Assembly: GCA_023548195.1 (NCBI GenBank)
Contig: JAJHZJ010000532.1
Location: 2,491,725 to 2,555,724 of the forward strand
DNA: 64,000 nt
Direction of reading: 5' to 3'
DNA from: Bettongia penicillata ogilbyi
Taxonomy: Eukaryota > Chordata > Mammalia > Diprotodontia > Potoroidae
Shown here: piece by piece, positions 1 to 11,964 of the stretch
Layout: every line of letters begins with the position of its first letter
Position numbering within the stretch: position 1 is the first letter of the stretch
Made by a program: the position numbers and the translations under genes
The notes under the pieces: generated by a model
Seen by the model: the letters and a program-made list of their open reading frames with translations, nothing else
Told to the model about the DNA's origin: nothing
Databases searched by the model: none

Positions 1-395
1 TTACTAACTGCTTGGTTTATCTCATAGTCATTCATTTCCCTGAACTCAATTCTCTCTTTCAACAAATTATTTTGTTCAGTGAGCTTTCAAACCTTCTCCT
101 CCATTTGGCTAATTCTGCTTTTTAAAGCCACCTTCTCCTCACTGATTATTTGGACCTCTTTTTCCAATTGAGTTAGTCTCTTTTTAAAGGTGTTATTTTC
201 CTCAGCATTTTTTTTGGTTCTCCTTTAGTAAGCTGCTAACTTGTTTTTTAAGGTCTTCTATTGCCTGAGCCCAATTTAAGTTCCCTTTGGAGGCAGAGGC
301 CTTGACTTCCTCTGACAGTATGCCTTGTTCTTCCTCATCTGAAAGGATCGGGGGAGACACCTGTTCCCTAAGAAAGTAACCTTCTATGGTCTTTT
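1..395 (-). mobile_element. LINE-1 ORF1 relic (N-terminal, coiled-coil part)
   Basis: Read on the minus strand, this encodes the start of a LINE-1 ORF1 protein. Near position 390 it gives KKTIEGYFL, matching the IESYFL start of the better ORF1 copies at 24212 and 35272. A heptad-rich coiled coil follows, with residues like NAEENNTFKKRLTQLEKEVQ. The frame is broken by stops and indels. The copy runs off the left edge, so its downstream part is not visible. It is more diverged than the two HAL1-type copies and so is older. Confidence 0.85.
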
Positions 396-667
396 TTTTT
401 CCCTCACACCATTATCTTTAAGAACATATTTCCCTAAGGTATTACCAGACATAATTACTTGAATTTTGTCTGCATCATTAGAACATGAACAACTTCAGGT
501 TAAGACCATTTTTTTGCCTTTCTTTGTACCCTCAGCTCTTAACACAGGGACTGACACATAATAAGCACTTTTAAAATGCTTGTTGACTAACCAAATGACC
601 TCTACGTTATCATAGCAAATAAGAAAATGGCCACAGAGATGTGAAAGATCTGGAATAATAAAAGGCA
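396..667. other. Unassigned intergenic sequence
   Basis: AT-rich sequence with no recognisable coding or repeat signature. It lies between the L1 relic and a MIR-like SINE. Confidence 0.4.
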
Positions 668-835
668 TGATGGCACAGTAGAAAGAACACTGGATAGGGA
701 GTTCAGAGCGGAATTCAGTCACTCTTCTATTAGCTTAGATGTGTAATCTTGGACAAGTAAATTCCCCATTCTAGGCCTCAGTTTCCTCATCTCAAATGAT
801 AGTTGAACAAGATGACCACTATGAGGCAACTTTCA
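668..835 (+). mobile_element. MIR-type CORE-SINE
   Basis: The order of motifs is typical of a MIR in the sense direction: 'tggcacagtagaaagaacactgg', a degraded central core, then 'cctcagtttcctcatct' and 'gttgaacaagatgaccact'. It is moderately diverged. Confidence 0.7.
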
Positions 836-2235
836 CAAACCCCACTAACACTGGCAGGCTGTTTCTCTAGAGCTAGTTGACTACCTTTCCCCTTAAAAGG
901 ATACATCTGAGAGGCTGAGGGTTAGTTTCTAATGCTGTAGCTTATGAGCCCCCATCAGTGTTTCTCAGTTAATATCAATCAGTCAGCAGATTTAACTAGC
1001 TTTCAGGGAAATGCATTTATTAAGATGTTATAGTAAGAATAGTTTATTGGTACAAAATATTACCTTCCAAAAGTCTATGATATTCTGCCAACCAGTACAG
1101 AGTCCAGGGAAAAGTGAACACTTAGAGAGGACATGAGGCAAAGGGACAATTCACAGTTCTTGATTGCTAGAGGCCCCTGTTTATCCCATTGTGGGGCACT
1201 CATGAAGTTCCCTTAGGAATGATACTGTTTTTTCTGCAAGGCTAGTTTGTCCTCAGTTCCCAATGCTAATACTACATCACCTCCTCTGGGGATACTTTGG
1301 GGCCTCAGGAGTCAATAGAAAGTCCAAAAATCTTCTAACCCTCAGAGGTCTACAAGATCCTCCTCTCATCAAGGGAAATGGTGGAGGGAAGAATCTAAGA
1401 CATTCTCTCCTGTCCAAGTGATTTCTTTTCAGGAGTGTGGCTGGAAGTCATCTACTACTAAACTGTCAAATGCTCAAACCCTCAGTTCCAAATGAGTTTG
1501 CTGGATTTATCCAAGTCCCACCAGTCAGGACCAAGTCTTTTCAACTAATTGGAATATATTTCCTAAACTAATTGCTTTCCCAGACTTCTAAATTGACCAA
1601 AGACTTCTCACATTTAGTTTAATGCCTTTTATTGATTGATTCAATGAGATGACTAGGCCTCCTTCACACCTAGCTCATACCTGATAAAAGTTCTCTCCTG
1701 ATAAAAGTATCAAGACACGAGTGAGGTTACCTCTATTCTTACAGCTATGCTACTTTATAGTACTAAAGTTAAATCTCTATGATCTAAAAGGTAAAAGAAA
1801 TAAAGTCAATTACTATCAAACGGAATATGAAAACAACACAAAGATATTCAGGATATGACAAGAGATGAAGTCATACCTGCCTCAAGTGATACATGAAAAT
1901 AAAGATGATGCATTTTACAATACTGTCATAAAACATGTTAATTGCTAAAGAAAGGTGTGTCCAGATGACTGCTTACAGGTAACACCTGTATGAAGCATAT
2001 GGCAATAAATAAAAATCCACACAGGAGAAACTAGTCAGCAGGTAAATTGTAGGCACAAATATGTTTTAGAACAGGAAGACTACAGCCTTTCTCCTTGGAT
2101 TTGTGGGTAGGAGAGGGTGTGGAGGGAATGAGAAAGAGAGCAAGAGCAGAGAGCAAAACAAATTCCTAATCCGTGGGGGTTTGGAGGAGGAGTGGGGTGG
2201 ATGATATAGATTCTGCCCTTGGGCTTTAATCTAAA
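836..2235. other. Unassigned intergenic sequence, 1.4 kb
   Basis: I see no gene, RNA or named repeat here. It is non-coding in all frames and mildly AT-rich. Part of it could be an old LTR or DNA transposon relic, but nothing in the sequence proves this. Confidence 0.4.
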
Positions 2236-2463
2236 CCTGGAGCTCTCAACCTGTTTTTGTGTCCTGGATCCCATTTCATAGTCTGGTGAAACCAATGGAC
2301 TCTTTCTCAGAATAATAATTTTCAATGCATAAAATAAAATACACAGAATTATGAAGGAAACAATGTTAGTGAAAATAATGATGTCATTTTTTTTCCCATC
2401 CAAGTTCATGAAACTCTCTATAAAGCTCCTAGGGTCTGTGGACCCCATTTTAAGAATACTTGG
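2236..2463 (-). mobile_element. Ancient DNA-transposon-like interspersed repeat
   Basis: The ends read 'ctctcaacctgtttttgtgtc' and 'gggtctgtggaccccat', with an AT-rich middle containing 'tgcataaaataaaatac'. The same family reappears in the opposite orientation at 49845-50005 with 'tttattctatgcatctaaag' and 'cattattctgagaagg'. The terminal phrases are partly inverted, which suggests a MITE. The family name is uncertain. Confidence 0.55.
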
Positions 2464-3122
2464 TCTAAAAAAACTTTAGAGTGACAAATAGAAAATATTA
2501 GTATCTCTTGGGGCTTAAATCATCCTTCATATGTGAAAAAAATATATAATGAGCAGTTGTAACAGAATTTAAAAGGAAAATGAAATCAAATACATAGAAA
2601 TTCTGTTCAAGTCCTAGATTTTCTTGAAAGGTCAGGGTTTTGAATTCAGTATCCGGAGATCCCCAATATCGCTTTTTGGAATATGCCTGGGGACAAGATC
2701 GGGGAAGCTAAGTAGATCACATTTCTGTTGAGAAAACTATACTGTCTTAACATGACCAAGTTTGAAGCATGTAATAGTTAGGTAATAGAATCTGTTAGGT
2801 TACCCTATTAAACAACCTTCATCATGCTATTAACATATTTTAACATATATTATATTAAGATATATCATAAACAGTCCATTAAATAGACAAGTAACCCTTT
2901 TTTAAATGATTAAAAACAATAAATAAAATCCAAGTCCATTTAAACAACAAATTAAAACAATAAAAACTTAAGCAAGACAGAACAAACAAGATATGGGCTA
3001 CTAACAATTCTCATTTATTAGACTTGCCGATGCAGTCATTATTTCATGTCCTAGCATCACTTGCTTGCATGGTGTCCAAGTAACTGAGACCAGCAAGTAT
3101 GAAGACAGAGAGAATAGGAAAG

Positions 3123-3177
<55 letters not shown>

Positions 3178-3567
3178 TCTTTGAGAAGGTAGAATATGAA
3201 TCCAAAGAAAAGTAGCCCCACTTAACCTAAGCTGACCCACTTCCAAAGGGATAAGTATGATTAATAATGCTAAATGGTATTGCAGAAATATATCTGTTAA
3301 AGTTTTACTACCCCAGACTCTCATCTCATATTTTCCCTGTAGTTTCACTTGGGGATTCATAAAGGGGCAGAGTTTCTTCCCCATTGAATCTGTCTACTCT
3401 CAGAAAGACAGAGCTTCTTGAAATTATTTTGAATAATATGAAATATCAAATACTCTAATATTAATTTCAGAGACTTAAGCATGCAGCAATAAAATATGAT
3501 CTGGAGTCTTCCAGAAGCAAGCTCCATTAAATATTTGATAAGTGGAAGTTCAATTTCAAATGGAGGC
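2464..3567. other. Unassigned AT-rich intergenic sequence
   Basis: No gene was recognised. Apart from the AG microsatellite listed separately, it is AT-rich with short poly-A/T tracts and many stops in all frames. Confidence 0.4.
3126..3174. repeat. (AG)n microsatellite
   Basis: About 24 uninterrupted AG units. An uninterrupted run of this length is usually length-polymorphic. The Leu/Ser-repeat peptide read through it on the minus strand is an artefact. Confidence 0.97.
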
Positions 3568-3704
3568 AAAGGAGTCCAGCAGAAAGAACCTTGGACTCAG
3601 AAAAACTGGGTTAAGTCTCAGTTTTCTTACTCCCCGCTCTGTGGTCCCAGGCGAGGCATTTAATCTCTCTTGGCTCCATTTTCCTCATCTGTAAAACAAA
3701 AGGT
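3568..3704 (+). mobile_element. MIR-type CORE-SINE
   Basis: Sense-strand MIR features: 'gcagaaagaaccttggactc', 'aggcatttaatctctcttgg' and 'cctcatctgtaaaac'. It abuts a SINE of the opposite orientation at 3705. Confidence 0.75.
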
Positions 3705-3953
3705 TTGTTGTTAAATCTTGCCTGTCTGCATGTGACCCCATGGACATCATCCATGGGGTTTTCTTGGCAAAGATGCTGGAGTGGTTTGCCATTTCCTTCT
3801 ATGTCCTATCTCCATTTTACAGATGAGGCACTGAGGCAAACAGGAGTGACTTGCCCAGGGTCACAAGACTAGTAAGTGCCTGAGGCCAAATTTGAACTCA
3901 GGTATTCCTGACTCTGGCCCAGTGCTCTATCCTCTATGCCACCTTGTTGTCCC
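3705..3953 (-). mobile_element. tRNA-derived marsupial SINE (MAR1/WALLSI type)
   Basis: Antisense copy. It carries 'gtggtttgccatttccttct', 'cattttacagatgaggcact', 'gacttgcccagggtcacaag' and 'tttgaactcaggtattcctg', and ends at the degraded tRNA-like head near 3953. Intact A/B-box spacing is not preserved, so it is not a tRNA gene. Confidence 0.88.
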
Positions 3954-4440
3954 AACACAAAGGACTTAGATTAGTTTATTTCTACGGCCTTTTGTGACCT
4001 TGACCCCCTAGGGCTCATAGGTGTTGCTATTCCTTTGCCAATTATATCAGAATAATTTAAGCCTCCAAATGCTGGTTTTCATTTGTTTCAGTAATGATGG
4101 ATTTCAGAAGACGCATGAGCAGTGCCAAATCAAGGCCAAAATGGATTTGAAGAAAGCAGGCTTACATAAAATAATCAATATGCATATAATATGAACGGGT
4201 CCATTCATAAAACATAACCTAATCAGTGGGAGCCTAATCCTAGGAGCATCATTTGCTCCTTCTCAAATGTCTCAGACTGCTGGTACACACTGGCTTCAGA
4301 AGCCTGCTCCAGATTTTAGGTGAAATTTGCACAGATTAATCCAAGGATTAGCAATGTAGCTCCCAATGAATTAGGTCCAGGTCTTTCTAGACTTACTCTT
4401 GTCCTTTGTAATACATGGGTTCATTTAAATCAAGAAGTAT

Positions 4441-4683
4441 CTGGGTTGCATAGTGGTTAGAGCACTGGACATGAAGTTAGGAAGATCTAATCACATGAAA
4501 CCTCACACACTTCTGAGCTGTGTGACTCTAGGCAAGACCCTTACCTTCTGCCTATCTCAGTTTCCTTATCCGTAAAATGGTAATGATAATAGCACCTACC
4601 TCACAGGCTTTGTAAGGATCAAATAAAATAAAATTTGTGAAGCACTTTGCCAACCTTAAAGTGCTATATCAATTCCTAGTTAC
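4441..4683 (+). mobile_element. MAR1-type CORE-SINE with long tail
   Basis: Head 'tgcatagtggttagagcact', then 'gctgtgtgactctaggcaag', 'cagtttccttatccgtaaaa', and the CORE-SINE tail 'gtgaagcactttgccaacct'. It is essentially full length and moderately diverged. Confidence 0.85.
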
Positions 4684-4764
4684 TACTAATTAACGTTAAG
4701 AGCTTTGCTTAGTAGAAGCACAGCTGTACCATGTATGAGAAGCACAATCTTTATAATCTGAGAG

Positions 4765-4937
4765 AAAACAGTGTACAATGGTACAAAGGAAAGGCTCTTC
4801 GCTAAGATTCAGATGACCAAGGGCTTAGGTCCTTCCACTGGCCAATTATATTTTCCCCAGTGCTCAGGTTTTCTCTTCTGCAAAATGGGGTCGTGGAGCT
4901 AGATGAGCCCGAAGACCCCTTCTAGCTCTAAATTCTG
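4765..4937 (+). mobile_element. MIR/THER1-type SINE, diverged
   Basis: The MIR 3' part is clear: 'ttctcttctgcaaaatgggg', 'gagctagatgagcccgaaga' and 'ccttctagctctaaattctg'. The 5' half is heavily degraded. Confidence 0.7.
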
Positions 4938-5088
4938 TACTTTTATAAGTAGTCTTGTTGTTCTGAATCTTCTCAAGAAAAGAAGCAATCCCCTTGGATA
5001 TCTGGTAAAACTTACACCACCAGTTTAAAAAATCAACCTGCTAGTACACCGAGCTTCCTGTGTATATTTTATTTATTACTAGAGTACG

Positions 5089-5217
5089 TTGTTGTGTTTG
5101 TCCTTCGTTTTCAAAGAAGAAGATGACGTTGGAGAAATGATGACCTGACTCGCATTTGCCTTTGCTGTGCAGGTCACCAGCCTCACTTCCCCTGAACCAT
5201 CTCCAGTGGCTTAGCTA
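5089..5217 (-). mobile_element. RTE-like LINE/SINE 3' end fragment
   Basis: The sequence 'ttgtccttcgttttcaaaga' is the antisense 3' terminus of a family also seen at 5490-5935 (-), 11785-11872 (+), 18815-19000 (+) and 62365-62850 (-). The last of these retains a reverse-transcriptase C-terminus, which sets the orientation. Together with 5490-5935 this may be one insertion split by a CA-rich duplication. Confidence 0.65.
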
Positions 5218-5289
5218 ATAAAGAACAAATGTACAAATGATGCAGTAAAGATAAACTGCTTGATATTCATGGTCAACTGTACAAGAAAG

Positions 5290-5470
5290 CTTGGCAGCAA
5301 AACCAAAATACACATACACACGCAAACACACATGTGTAGTGTCTCTATTACATATGTGGAACACACCCATACTATATTTGTATAAACACACACATGTAGT
5401 GTCTCTATTACATATGTGGAACACATACACATACTATATTTGTATAAATACACACACACAGATATGGTCT
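5290..5470. repeat. CA-rich microsatellite with 60-bp tandem duplication
   Basis: CA-rich sequence contains two copies of a 60 bp unit, 5336-5395 and 5396-5457. The shared core is 'gtctctattacatatgtgga', starting at 5341 and again at 5401. The overlapping short ORFs on both strands only reflect the repeat. Confidence 0.9.
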
Positions 5471-5489
5471 ACATACACAAACACTGTTG

Positions 5490-5935
5490 ATCATTCTTCA
5501 TTTTCTAACAGGACCGGTGACATCATGGAGTGATATGTTGACATGCTTGTGAATTGAACTGAAGTGAGGCAAAGGTGTCCAAAGTCATCAGCCTTACTCT
5601 CTCTTCCAGAGTCCGTCCGGTGACAAGACAAAAGCTGAGATGATTGGAATGGCCCAGGAGGCAGTGGATGGATGACCTTCCATGTCTGACCTAGCCCTAA
5701 GTGCTCCACAGCATTTGCTTCCGCTACCTTCATGGTAGTTGGAACAAATCGTTCCCACCTGCCCAGTCTACTGAGGAAAGTCTTCACATGCTTGGGGGAA
5801 CATCCCCCCAACTCACCAATCCGTGAGTTATCTGTCAGTTACCCTCAACCTGGTCTAGCTCATCTGTCTAGAAGGTTTGTTTACAGAGGTGTGGCCGCTG
5901 CACATGCTTCAGTTTCGTGGAGCCACAGGTGAGAA
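5490..5935 (-). mobile_element. RTE-like retrotransposon 3' region
   Basis: On the minus strand this holds the family's diagnostic run: a phrase near 5740 ('gtgggaacgatttgttccaa'), 'gtggagcacttagggctagg' and 'catgatgtcaccggtcctg'. It matches the homologues at 18815 and 62365. No long ORF survives. The family assignment (RTE/BovB-like LINE or a SINE derived from it) is inference. Confidence 0.7.
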
Positions 5936-8084
5936 TCACATGAAGGGGGTTACCAAAGGTGGATAAGTAGCCCTGAAAAGGGGTCAGCAGCCCTCCTACC
6001 AGAGGTGTTAGTCCTCCTTGAACACCCATATGCCCCTTACACACACACATACATACAGACAGACACATATACATATATAACAAGATCAGTAATGGTAACT
6101 CTTTTGCAGATTCGCCATTCAAATATTAATCTAAGAATTCCTGAAGCCCTAATATTTTGAAAGACTGACATGATTTTCTATTTACCATAGACTACCTACT
6201 AATTCACTTTTAAATTAATTGAAAAAATCAATAAATATTATCAGGGATGTTTGAGTTCAAGCATAAGATTCCTAAGTTAAAATTCTATACTATTGCATTT
6301 AAACACTGAAATTTATCTATAACCATGTTCATGCAAAAAATCCAAGAACTATTTGATAATCTAAACTGTATCATTTCAAAAGAATATGCATAAGAAATGT
6401 CTTTTTTCAATGGCATGCATTTTATGATTGGAGATTTTTTGTACAAGACACTGTAATAAATATTTTTATTTTAACTACTTCAATTTTTAATTAAAAAAAA
6501 AAGACATATGTCCCTAACTGACAATGAAGAGTGCTACTTGTCTCCTCAGATTGACTCAGATTGTAGAATGAAATATACACTTTTGGATATAGATAATTCA
6601 GGAATTTGATTTGCTTTACCCATATTTATTATTAGGATTTTGTTTCTTCTTTCCTTTCTCCCCCCTTTAGGAAGTGAGATGGGAAGGAGAAAAAAATACT
6701 TATTAAATGAAATAAAATAAAAATTATATTTTATAGCAATATCTCCCTACAGATAAGAGATAAAATTTGTATTTTGTGTGAAAAAACTACTTCCCCTCAG
6801 TGGCACATAAGAGACATAGAGCAATTTGTTCATTTATTCGTTCAACAAAAATGTGCTGATCACATGTTATTTACATATGAGTTACAGTACTCCCTAAACC
6901 CATCTCTTCTCCGTTTTTCTATATTTTTGCGGAGAGTTCTGCCATTTCAACTTTAGACAGAGAAGCAGTAGAAAGATGATTGGACATCAGATCAGTGTTG
7001 AATCCCATGCTACTCTAACCTGGTACCATTGTTGTAATAATGGACCTGGCACCTTGTGCATTGAAGGACTCAGCCCCAGTGCCAGTCTCTGTCCAATTCC
7101 CCAGTGCCCAAGTTCGTGCTCGTGTGATCTGCCCAATTTCTCAGGGAATAGCCCACTCTTCCTTGTTCCTCATACTTGCACTAGGGCTTCACTACAACCC
7201 TAACTGAGCCAATAGGCCTTTAGACTGAAATTGTAGAACCTGCTATCAGATCTTATTGGCACTGAGTGCCTGACAGCTCTTACTATGTCTATCATTATTA
7301 AGATCTCATTCTTCCATCTTTTTCAATGGATTGAAAATAGAAAATGGTCCTGGGAAAAGCTTCTGTCTTGCTATTAAGTCTTTCACACTATATGTTCTGC
7401 AGTCTACCACACAGGTGAATGGAAGAACTGGTTTTTGTTATTGAATACAATTGTTTTTCTGTAAGTTCACCTTTTGTAGGTTCAAGGAATGTATCTTCAG
7501 GACTATTCTTATTGTCAGACTTGTTTGGCATCACCATCTACTGGCCTGCCGCCTACCACAGGACCTCCTTGACGCCAAACATCTAGTTCTCCATCTAACT
7601 CCCTTGATTCTCCACCTACTCTTCCAGTATTGTTCCTATCTCCTATTGCTGGACTATCCTCAGGTCATCTGCCTGGCCCCAACACGTCTGCCTAACCTCC
7701 AGGACCTGACTATCCTGTCTATCCAGTTCTGTGGTCTACCCAGGAAACACATGGGCCTCCAAGCAAAATATCCCAATAGGCCTCTTTTAGTCCGAAGCCC
7801 CCAGAAATGCCTTTGAGCTTGTCAGGGCTGTCTGGAAATTAGCAATATTCTGTCAAAGGTTCGTAAGTTAATGTAGACGGAATGCTTAGTTTCTTCATAA
7901 AGACCTTCAGCAGGCTCCTCCCCACCTGATGGTATAAAGTGCTTAGGAATGTGTACAGATACTTTGACAGAGGGAGTTCCCAACCACAGTAATGCAGTTG
8001 CAGGTAAATATCTATTATCGTAAATTTTATGGGACTTACACATTCCTTTTCATTTGAATGGAATGTCATCGAAATACATAGGAA
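5936..8084. other. Unassigned intergenic sequence, 2.1 kb
   Basis: No gene was recognised. It includes an A-rich stretch at 6690-6735 that could be an old retrotransposon tail. There is also a pyrimidine-rich stretch at 7530-7770 with loosely repeated 'ctgactatcctg' and 'ctggactatcctc' phrases, open for 121 codons on the + strand from 7451. That ORF resembles no protein family I know and is probably chance. Confidence 0.4.
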
Positions 8085-8170
8085 CATTGGAGTTTAGAAT
8101 TGAAAAGAAACTTAGAGATAACAGAATCCAGCTGTCTCATTTTATACAGCTGAGGGAAGCAAGCTTCATC
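8085..8170 (-). mobile_element. MIR/THER1-type SINE fragment
   Basis: Antisense MIR: 'attgaaaagaaacttagaga', then 'ctgtctcattttatacagct'. Truncated. Confidence 0.65.
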
Positions 8171-8745
8171 CTCCACACCCAAAAATCCTCTTCCCTGTCC
8201 TCTCCTCCCGTGCTCCATTCCTTAAAGAGGGAAAGGCCCTTCAACTTCCTAGAATTCACTCCTTGACTTGTGCCCTTCGGACTCTGCTTTGGCTTCCTTC
8301 CAGTTTGCTCTTGCTTTCTACTCAGTCTCTCCCTATGTCCCTCCTCGTTCCTTTCTGCCTCCGTACTCAGAATTCTGCAGTTGTTAAAAAGCCTTCACTG
8401 GATTTTGCCATCCCCTCTGGCTACCGGTCTAAATCACTCTTTTCTTTCACAGCTAAATTCCTATGAAGACGAGTGTATCCTCACTACCTTCTATACACTC
8501 ATTTTTTAATCCCTTCTAAGCCCACCTCTCTGGAAAGTACCTAAGGAAACCAAAGACTTCTTCATCTCAAATTCCAGCGGCCCCTTCTCTACCCTCATTC
8601 CCTTTGACTTGCTTCAGCTTTTAGCGCTATTGACTCCTCCTTGTGGACACCATCTTCTCCCCTGGCTTTTGTGACAGTCCTCCAGTCTTTCTACTCTGGC
8701 AGCCTCCTTCACTGATATAGCCTCCTCCCACTGCCTAAGGATTGA
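8171..8745 (+). mobile_element. L2 LINE fragment (reverse-transcriptase region)
   Basis: The end of this block, 'agcgctattgactcctcctt' through 'tctactctggcagcctcctt', matches the L2 segment that follows the AAFDTVDH reverse-transcriptase motif. It is frameshifted and full of stops. The 5' part (8171-8560) is C/T-rich, as L2 coding strands are, but its assignment is weaker. Confidence 0.6.
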
Positions 8746-8850
8746 GGAGAGAGGGAACAGGGAAGGAGGGAATGAGGAAGAGAGAGACAGAATCAGAAAG
8801 ACACAGACATCCAGACAGAGAAAGAGAGAGAGAATCACAGAAAAATAGAG
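8740..8850. repeat. Purine-rich (GA) low-complexity tract
   Basis: A run of imperfect GAGA and GGA units on the + strand, without a fixed period. Confidence 0.8.
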
Positions 8851-9114
8851 AAGCAGGGCAGCTTTGAAAGCTGTACGTAAAACCTATTCTGTCCATAAAA
8901 GGAAAAGCAAGCTCTACATAATAGAGACTCAGTTTTACATTCAATCTTCCCCTTCTGTTCTACAATGTATATGGAAATGGTCATTTTGGGGGGTGCTTGT
9001 TAACTTCAGAATAATTTTTTAAGAAAGAAAAATTTGTTTCCTCCCTTCTTCCTAGCTGGTATAAATCTCAGTGTTTCAATGCATTATATACAGAAAATAA
9101 CTAATTCTGAAAAG

Positions 9115-9180
9115 GAATCAGTTAACCAGTCAACTAGTATTCATTAAGCACTTTTACATAACAGGCTCTAAGTGCCAGAA
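9115..9180 (-). mobile_element. L2 3'-end fragment
   Basis: 'caactagtattcattaagca' and the following 'aacaggctctaagtgccag' are the reverse complement of the L2 terminus. Confidence 0.6.
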
Positions 9181-9334
9181 TTGAACTTTCTTACTTTTAA
9201 GTACACTGAAGAGTATAAGCCATAATATAAATGACTGATGAGAAATATTCATTCAAATTAGATAGTTAGAAGATAACTTAAGGATAAAAAGTTTTAATAT
9301 GTGAAAATTATAACAGGTAATATTTTTATGGAGC

Positions 9335-9580
9335 TTAGAGGTTTATAAAACACTTCAAATACATTATCTCATTTGATACTTAGGCCAACCCTGCAAGGTA
9401 ACTACTTGAGTTATTAGAATTATTCATATTTTATAGATGGAGAAACCGAAACTCAGAGAGACTGTTTATTGCTCATGGTCCCACAAATAGTGTCAGAGGC
9501 AGGATTCAAACCCAGATCTCACCTGATTCCACATCCCATCCTCTTTCCAGTATGCCACACTACCTCTTGAACTAATCTAG
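9335..9580 (-). mobile_element. MAR1-type CORE-SINE
   Basis: Antisense: 'cattatctcatttgatactt', 'tagatggagaaaccgaaact', 'ggattcaaacccagatctca' and 'tgccacactacctcttg'. Near full length. Confidence 0.82.
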
Positions 9581-9639
9581 ATTCAGAAATTAAAGGATAT
9601 TAATGACATTCTGATTATTTTAATTTAATCAAAGTATAG

Positions 9640-9790
9640 TATCTTGTTTTTAAGTTAACAGTCATTTATTAAGTGCTTATGATGTCCCAGGCATTATTGG
9701 GCTAAGGGCTGGGGATACAAATACAAGAAAAAAAAACAGTCCTTTTCCTTAAGGAGCTTACATTCTAAGATGAGATGAGGGCACTCAGAG
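9640..9790 (-). mobile_element. L2 3'-end
   Basis: 'gtcatttattaagtgcttat', 'ggctggggatacaaatacaa' and 'aaggagcttacattctaaga' are the reverse complement of the L2 3' terminus. Confidence 0.8.
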
Positions 9791-11214
9791 CTAGAGCATT
9801 ATAGAGAACCTTCAAAAGAGTCAGGAGTGCAGCCTGGAGAGAAATGAAGACACAGCTGACCTGGGTCTCCTCTTTAAAAGAAAGGTTCTGGGAACAACCA
9901 GGCAACCAAAGAGAGAGTCCTCAGGGTCAGAGAACGCTTCTACTGTATGAAATCCAAGGCTAACCAAGGTGAAGAGGATTCTGGAATGTTGTAGAATAAG
10001 TCCAGGAGAGTCAAGAATGCATCCTGGAAAGGAATGAATGTAGAATGAATGCTTCTGACTGATCATTTCCAAACATATTCCTCCATGTCCTCTGTAACAA
10101 AGAATAAGATAGAGAGACCAGAAAGTCTGCTTCAACGAGATTAACCAACACTGACCAATTCTGGCAATGTATACCTCGATCCTTGGGAGTGGGAGAAGGA
10201 TGAATCAATAAAAGAGAGTGAAAAAGCATGATTAAAAAGTTAGGAGATCTAGAAAAGAGCAATGGCACAGAAGCCAGGGGAGGAGAGAGCATCGAGGCAT
10301 CATTCCTCCTCCCTCTCCAAAGGAAAAAAGTACATTTCCTCATGTCTTCTTTGGGGATAAGCTTTGGCATTGGTGAAAGTTTAGTTTTCAGTTTCATTTT
10401 TTAAAATTTTGATTAAATTTTTGTTTTATTTCTTTTATCTTCATTTATTAGATGCTCCTTTTTTGCCTAGGGTAATGCAGAGACATAAACAGTAAGACAT
10501 CCACCTACATTTCAATGAAGCAGAAAAAAGAGGCAAAAATTACCCTATTTTCAAGTAGTGAAGGAATTCTAAGAACTCTAGTAGTTTTCTATGTATGAAA
10601 AAGAACCAAAAGAAGGAAACAGTTTTAAGCTACAGCTATAGGGCTTGGATACACACCATAGACACGGGGGAAAATTCACTGCCAAGGGGAACTTGTAGGG
10701 TCTGGAGTACTACACATCCTTTACAAACAGTCCAGACACCCTGCTTGGAGTGACTGAAGTGAGTTTTTGTCTGAAGGTAGCAGGTTGGACGAGATGACCT
10801 CCCAGGGTCACTTCAAATTCTATGAATTAGATTCATTCCCCTTGACTGCACAGTCACAGAATTTTCCAGAACTAAAGTCTTAAGCAGCATGTGCAATGCT
10901 GAGGACAAATGAATCTTTCACTGGGATCCTTAATGCCTTCATTGTCTTCCCCATGTTTAAATGAGTAACCCGAGGATTACCTTAGCAAACTTTTTTTTTG
11001 CATGCATCTATAAATAACCCAGCAAGATGTCCAATAAAAGTCAATTGTTCTACTGCACTGCGATGGAAAATATGCCTTGATTCAGTTAGCTGGCAGGATA
11101 CCAAGAATGTAGGTACAAACAGCATATATTGTAATGCTATGTCAACAGCATCCTGTATTGCTAAATAGGTGTGAATCATTTTAAAATAAGTCAATAATTT
11201 ATTTGGATTTAGAG
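9791..11214. other. Unassigned intergenic sequence
   Basis: No gene was recognised. It contains an imperfect direct repeat: 'aggagtgcagcctggagaga' near 9823 and 'aagaatgcatcctggaaagg' near 10013. A short MIR-like 3' end lies at 10780-10830 ('ggttggacgagatgacctcc'). The rest is unique-looking. Confidence 0.4.
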
Positions 11215-11345
11215 CTAGAAGTTATCCTAGAGGGCACAGAGACCAATCCCCTCATTTTACACTTGAGCAAACAGTGGCCCAGAGATTTACCACAAGCCAC
11301 AGAACTGTGGATTCAAAACTAGATTTTTTCCATTGCAAATGCAAT
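11215..11345 (-). mobile_element. MIR/THER1-type SINE
   Basis: Antisense MIR signature: 'cccctcattttacacttgag', 'cagtggcccagagatttacc', then 'attcaaaactagat'. Confidence 0.75.
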
Positions 11346-11349
11346 GTTC

Positions 11350-11575
11350 TTTCGGCATAGAGTGAGTGGTTCATAAAGCACAGGACCTGGTTCACATTTT
11401 ACCTCAGATACTGTGTGACCCTGGGCAAATCACTAAGCCTCTCTGACCCGCAGTTTCCTCATCTATAAAATGGAGGCAATAACGTCATTTACCTCCCGAG
11501 ATTGTTGTGAGAACCAAATGAGGAAATGGATGTAAAGAGCTTCACAAATCTTAAAGTGCAGTATAAAGGTCATCT
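11350..11575 (+). mobile_element. MAR1-type CORE-SINE
   Basis: 'ctgtgtgaccctgggcaaat', 'gcagtttcctcatctataaa', 'acctcccgagattgttgtga' and 'gtaaagagcttcacaaatct' follow in the expected order. Confidence 0.85.
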
Positions 11576-11784
11576 ACGTTGAAAACACTTTGCTTCTTCG
11601 TTACTGATGCAAGGAAGAGCTTAGCTTCCTTCCTGATGAGATTTTAAGTAAATCTATAGGAAGCCTTCCCCAACTCCTTCTAATTCCAGGGCCTTCTCTA
11701 GGTTCATTATCTCAGGTTTATCCTCTATATAGTTTGCTTTGCATACATTTGTTTGCATATTGTCTCCCCATTAGATGGTAAATC

Positions 11785-11872
11785 TGACCAGTCATAAGTG
11801 AACACACAGTAGCTTGACCCCAACATTTTAATGTCATTGGTTGTCTTTGAAAACGAACCATGAACAATAAGA
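11785..11872 (+). mobile_element. RTE-like retrotransposon 3' terminus
   Basis: 'ttaatgtcattggttgtctt' and 'gaaaacgaaccatgaacaa' match the 3' end of the family at 18815-19000. It lies inside an L2 tail. Confidence 0.6.
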
Positions 11873-11964
11873 TTGAAAGCTCCTTACGGCCAGGGACTTT
11901 TTGCCTCTTTTTGTATCTCTAGCACTTTGCAGAGCCCCTAGCACATTGTTAGTAAGCCTTGCCT

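Noticed and set aside
7451..7816. 121-codon ORF in pyrimidine-rich sequence
   Set aside because: No recognisable motif, and the composition is explained by the C/T-rich strand. There is no splice or promoter context.
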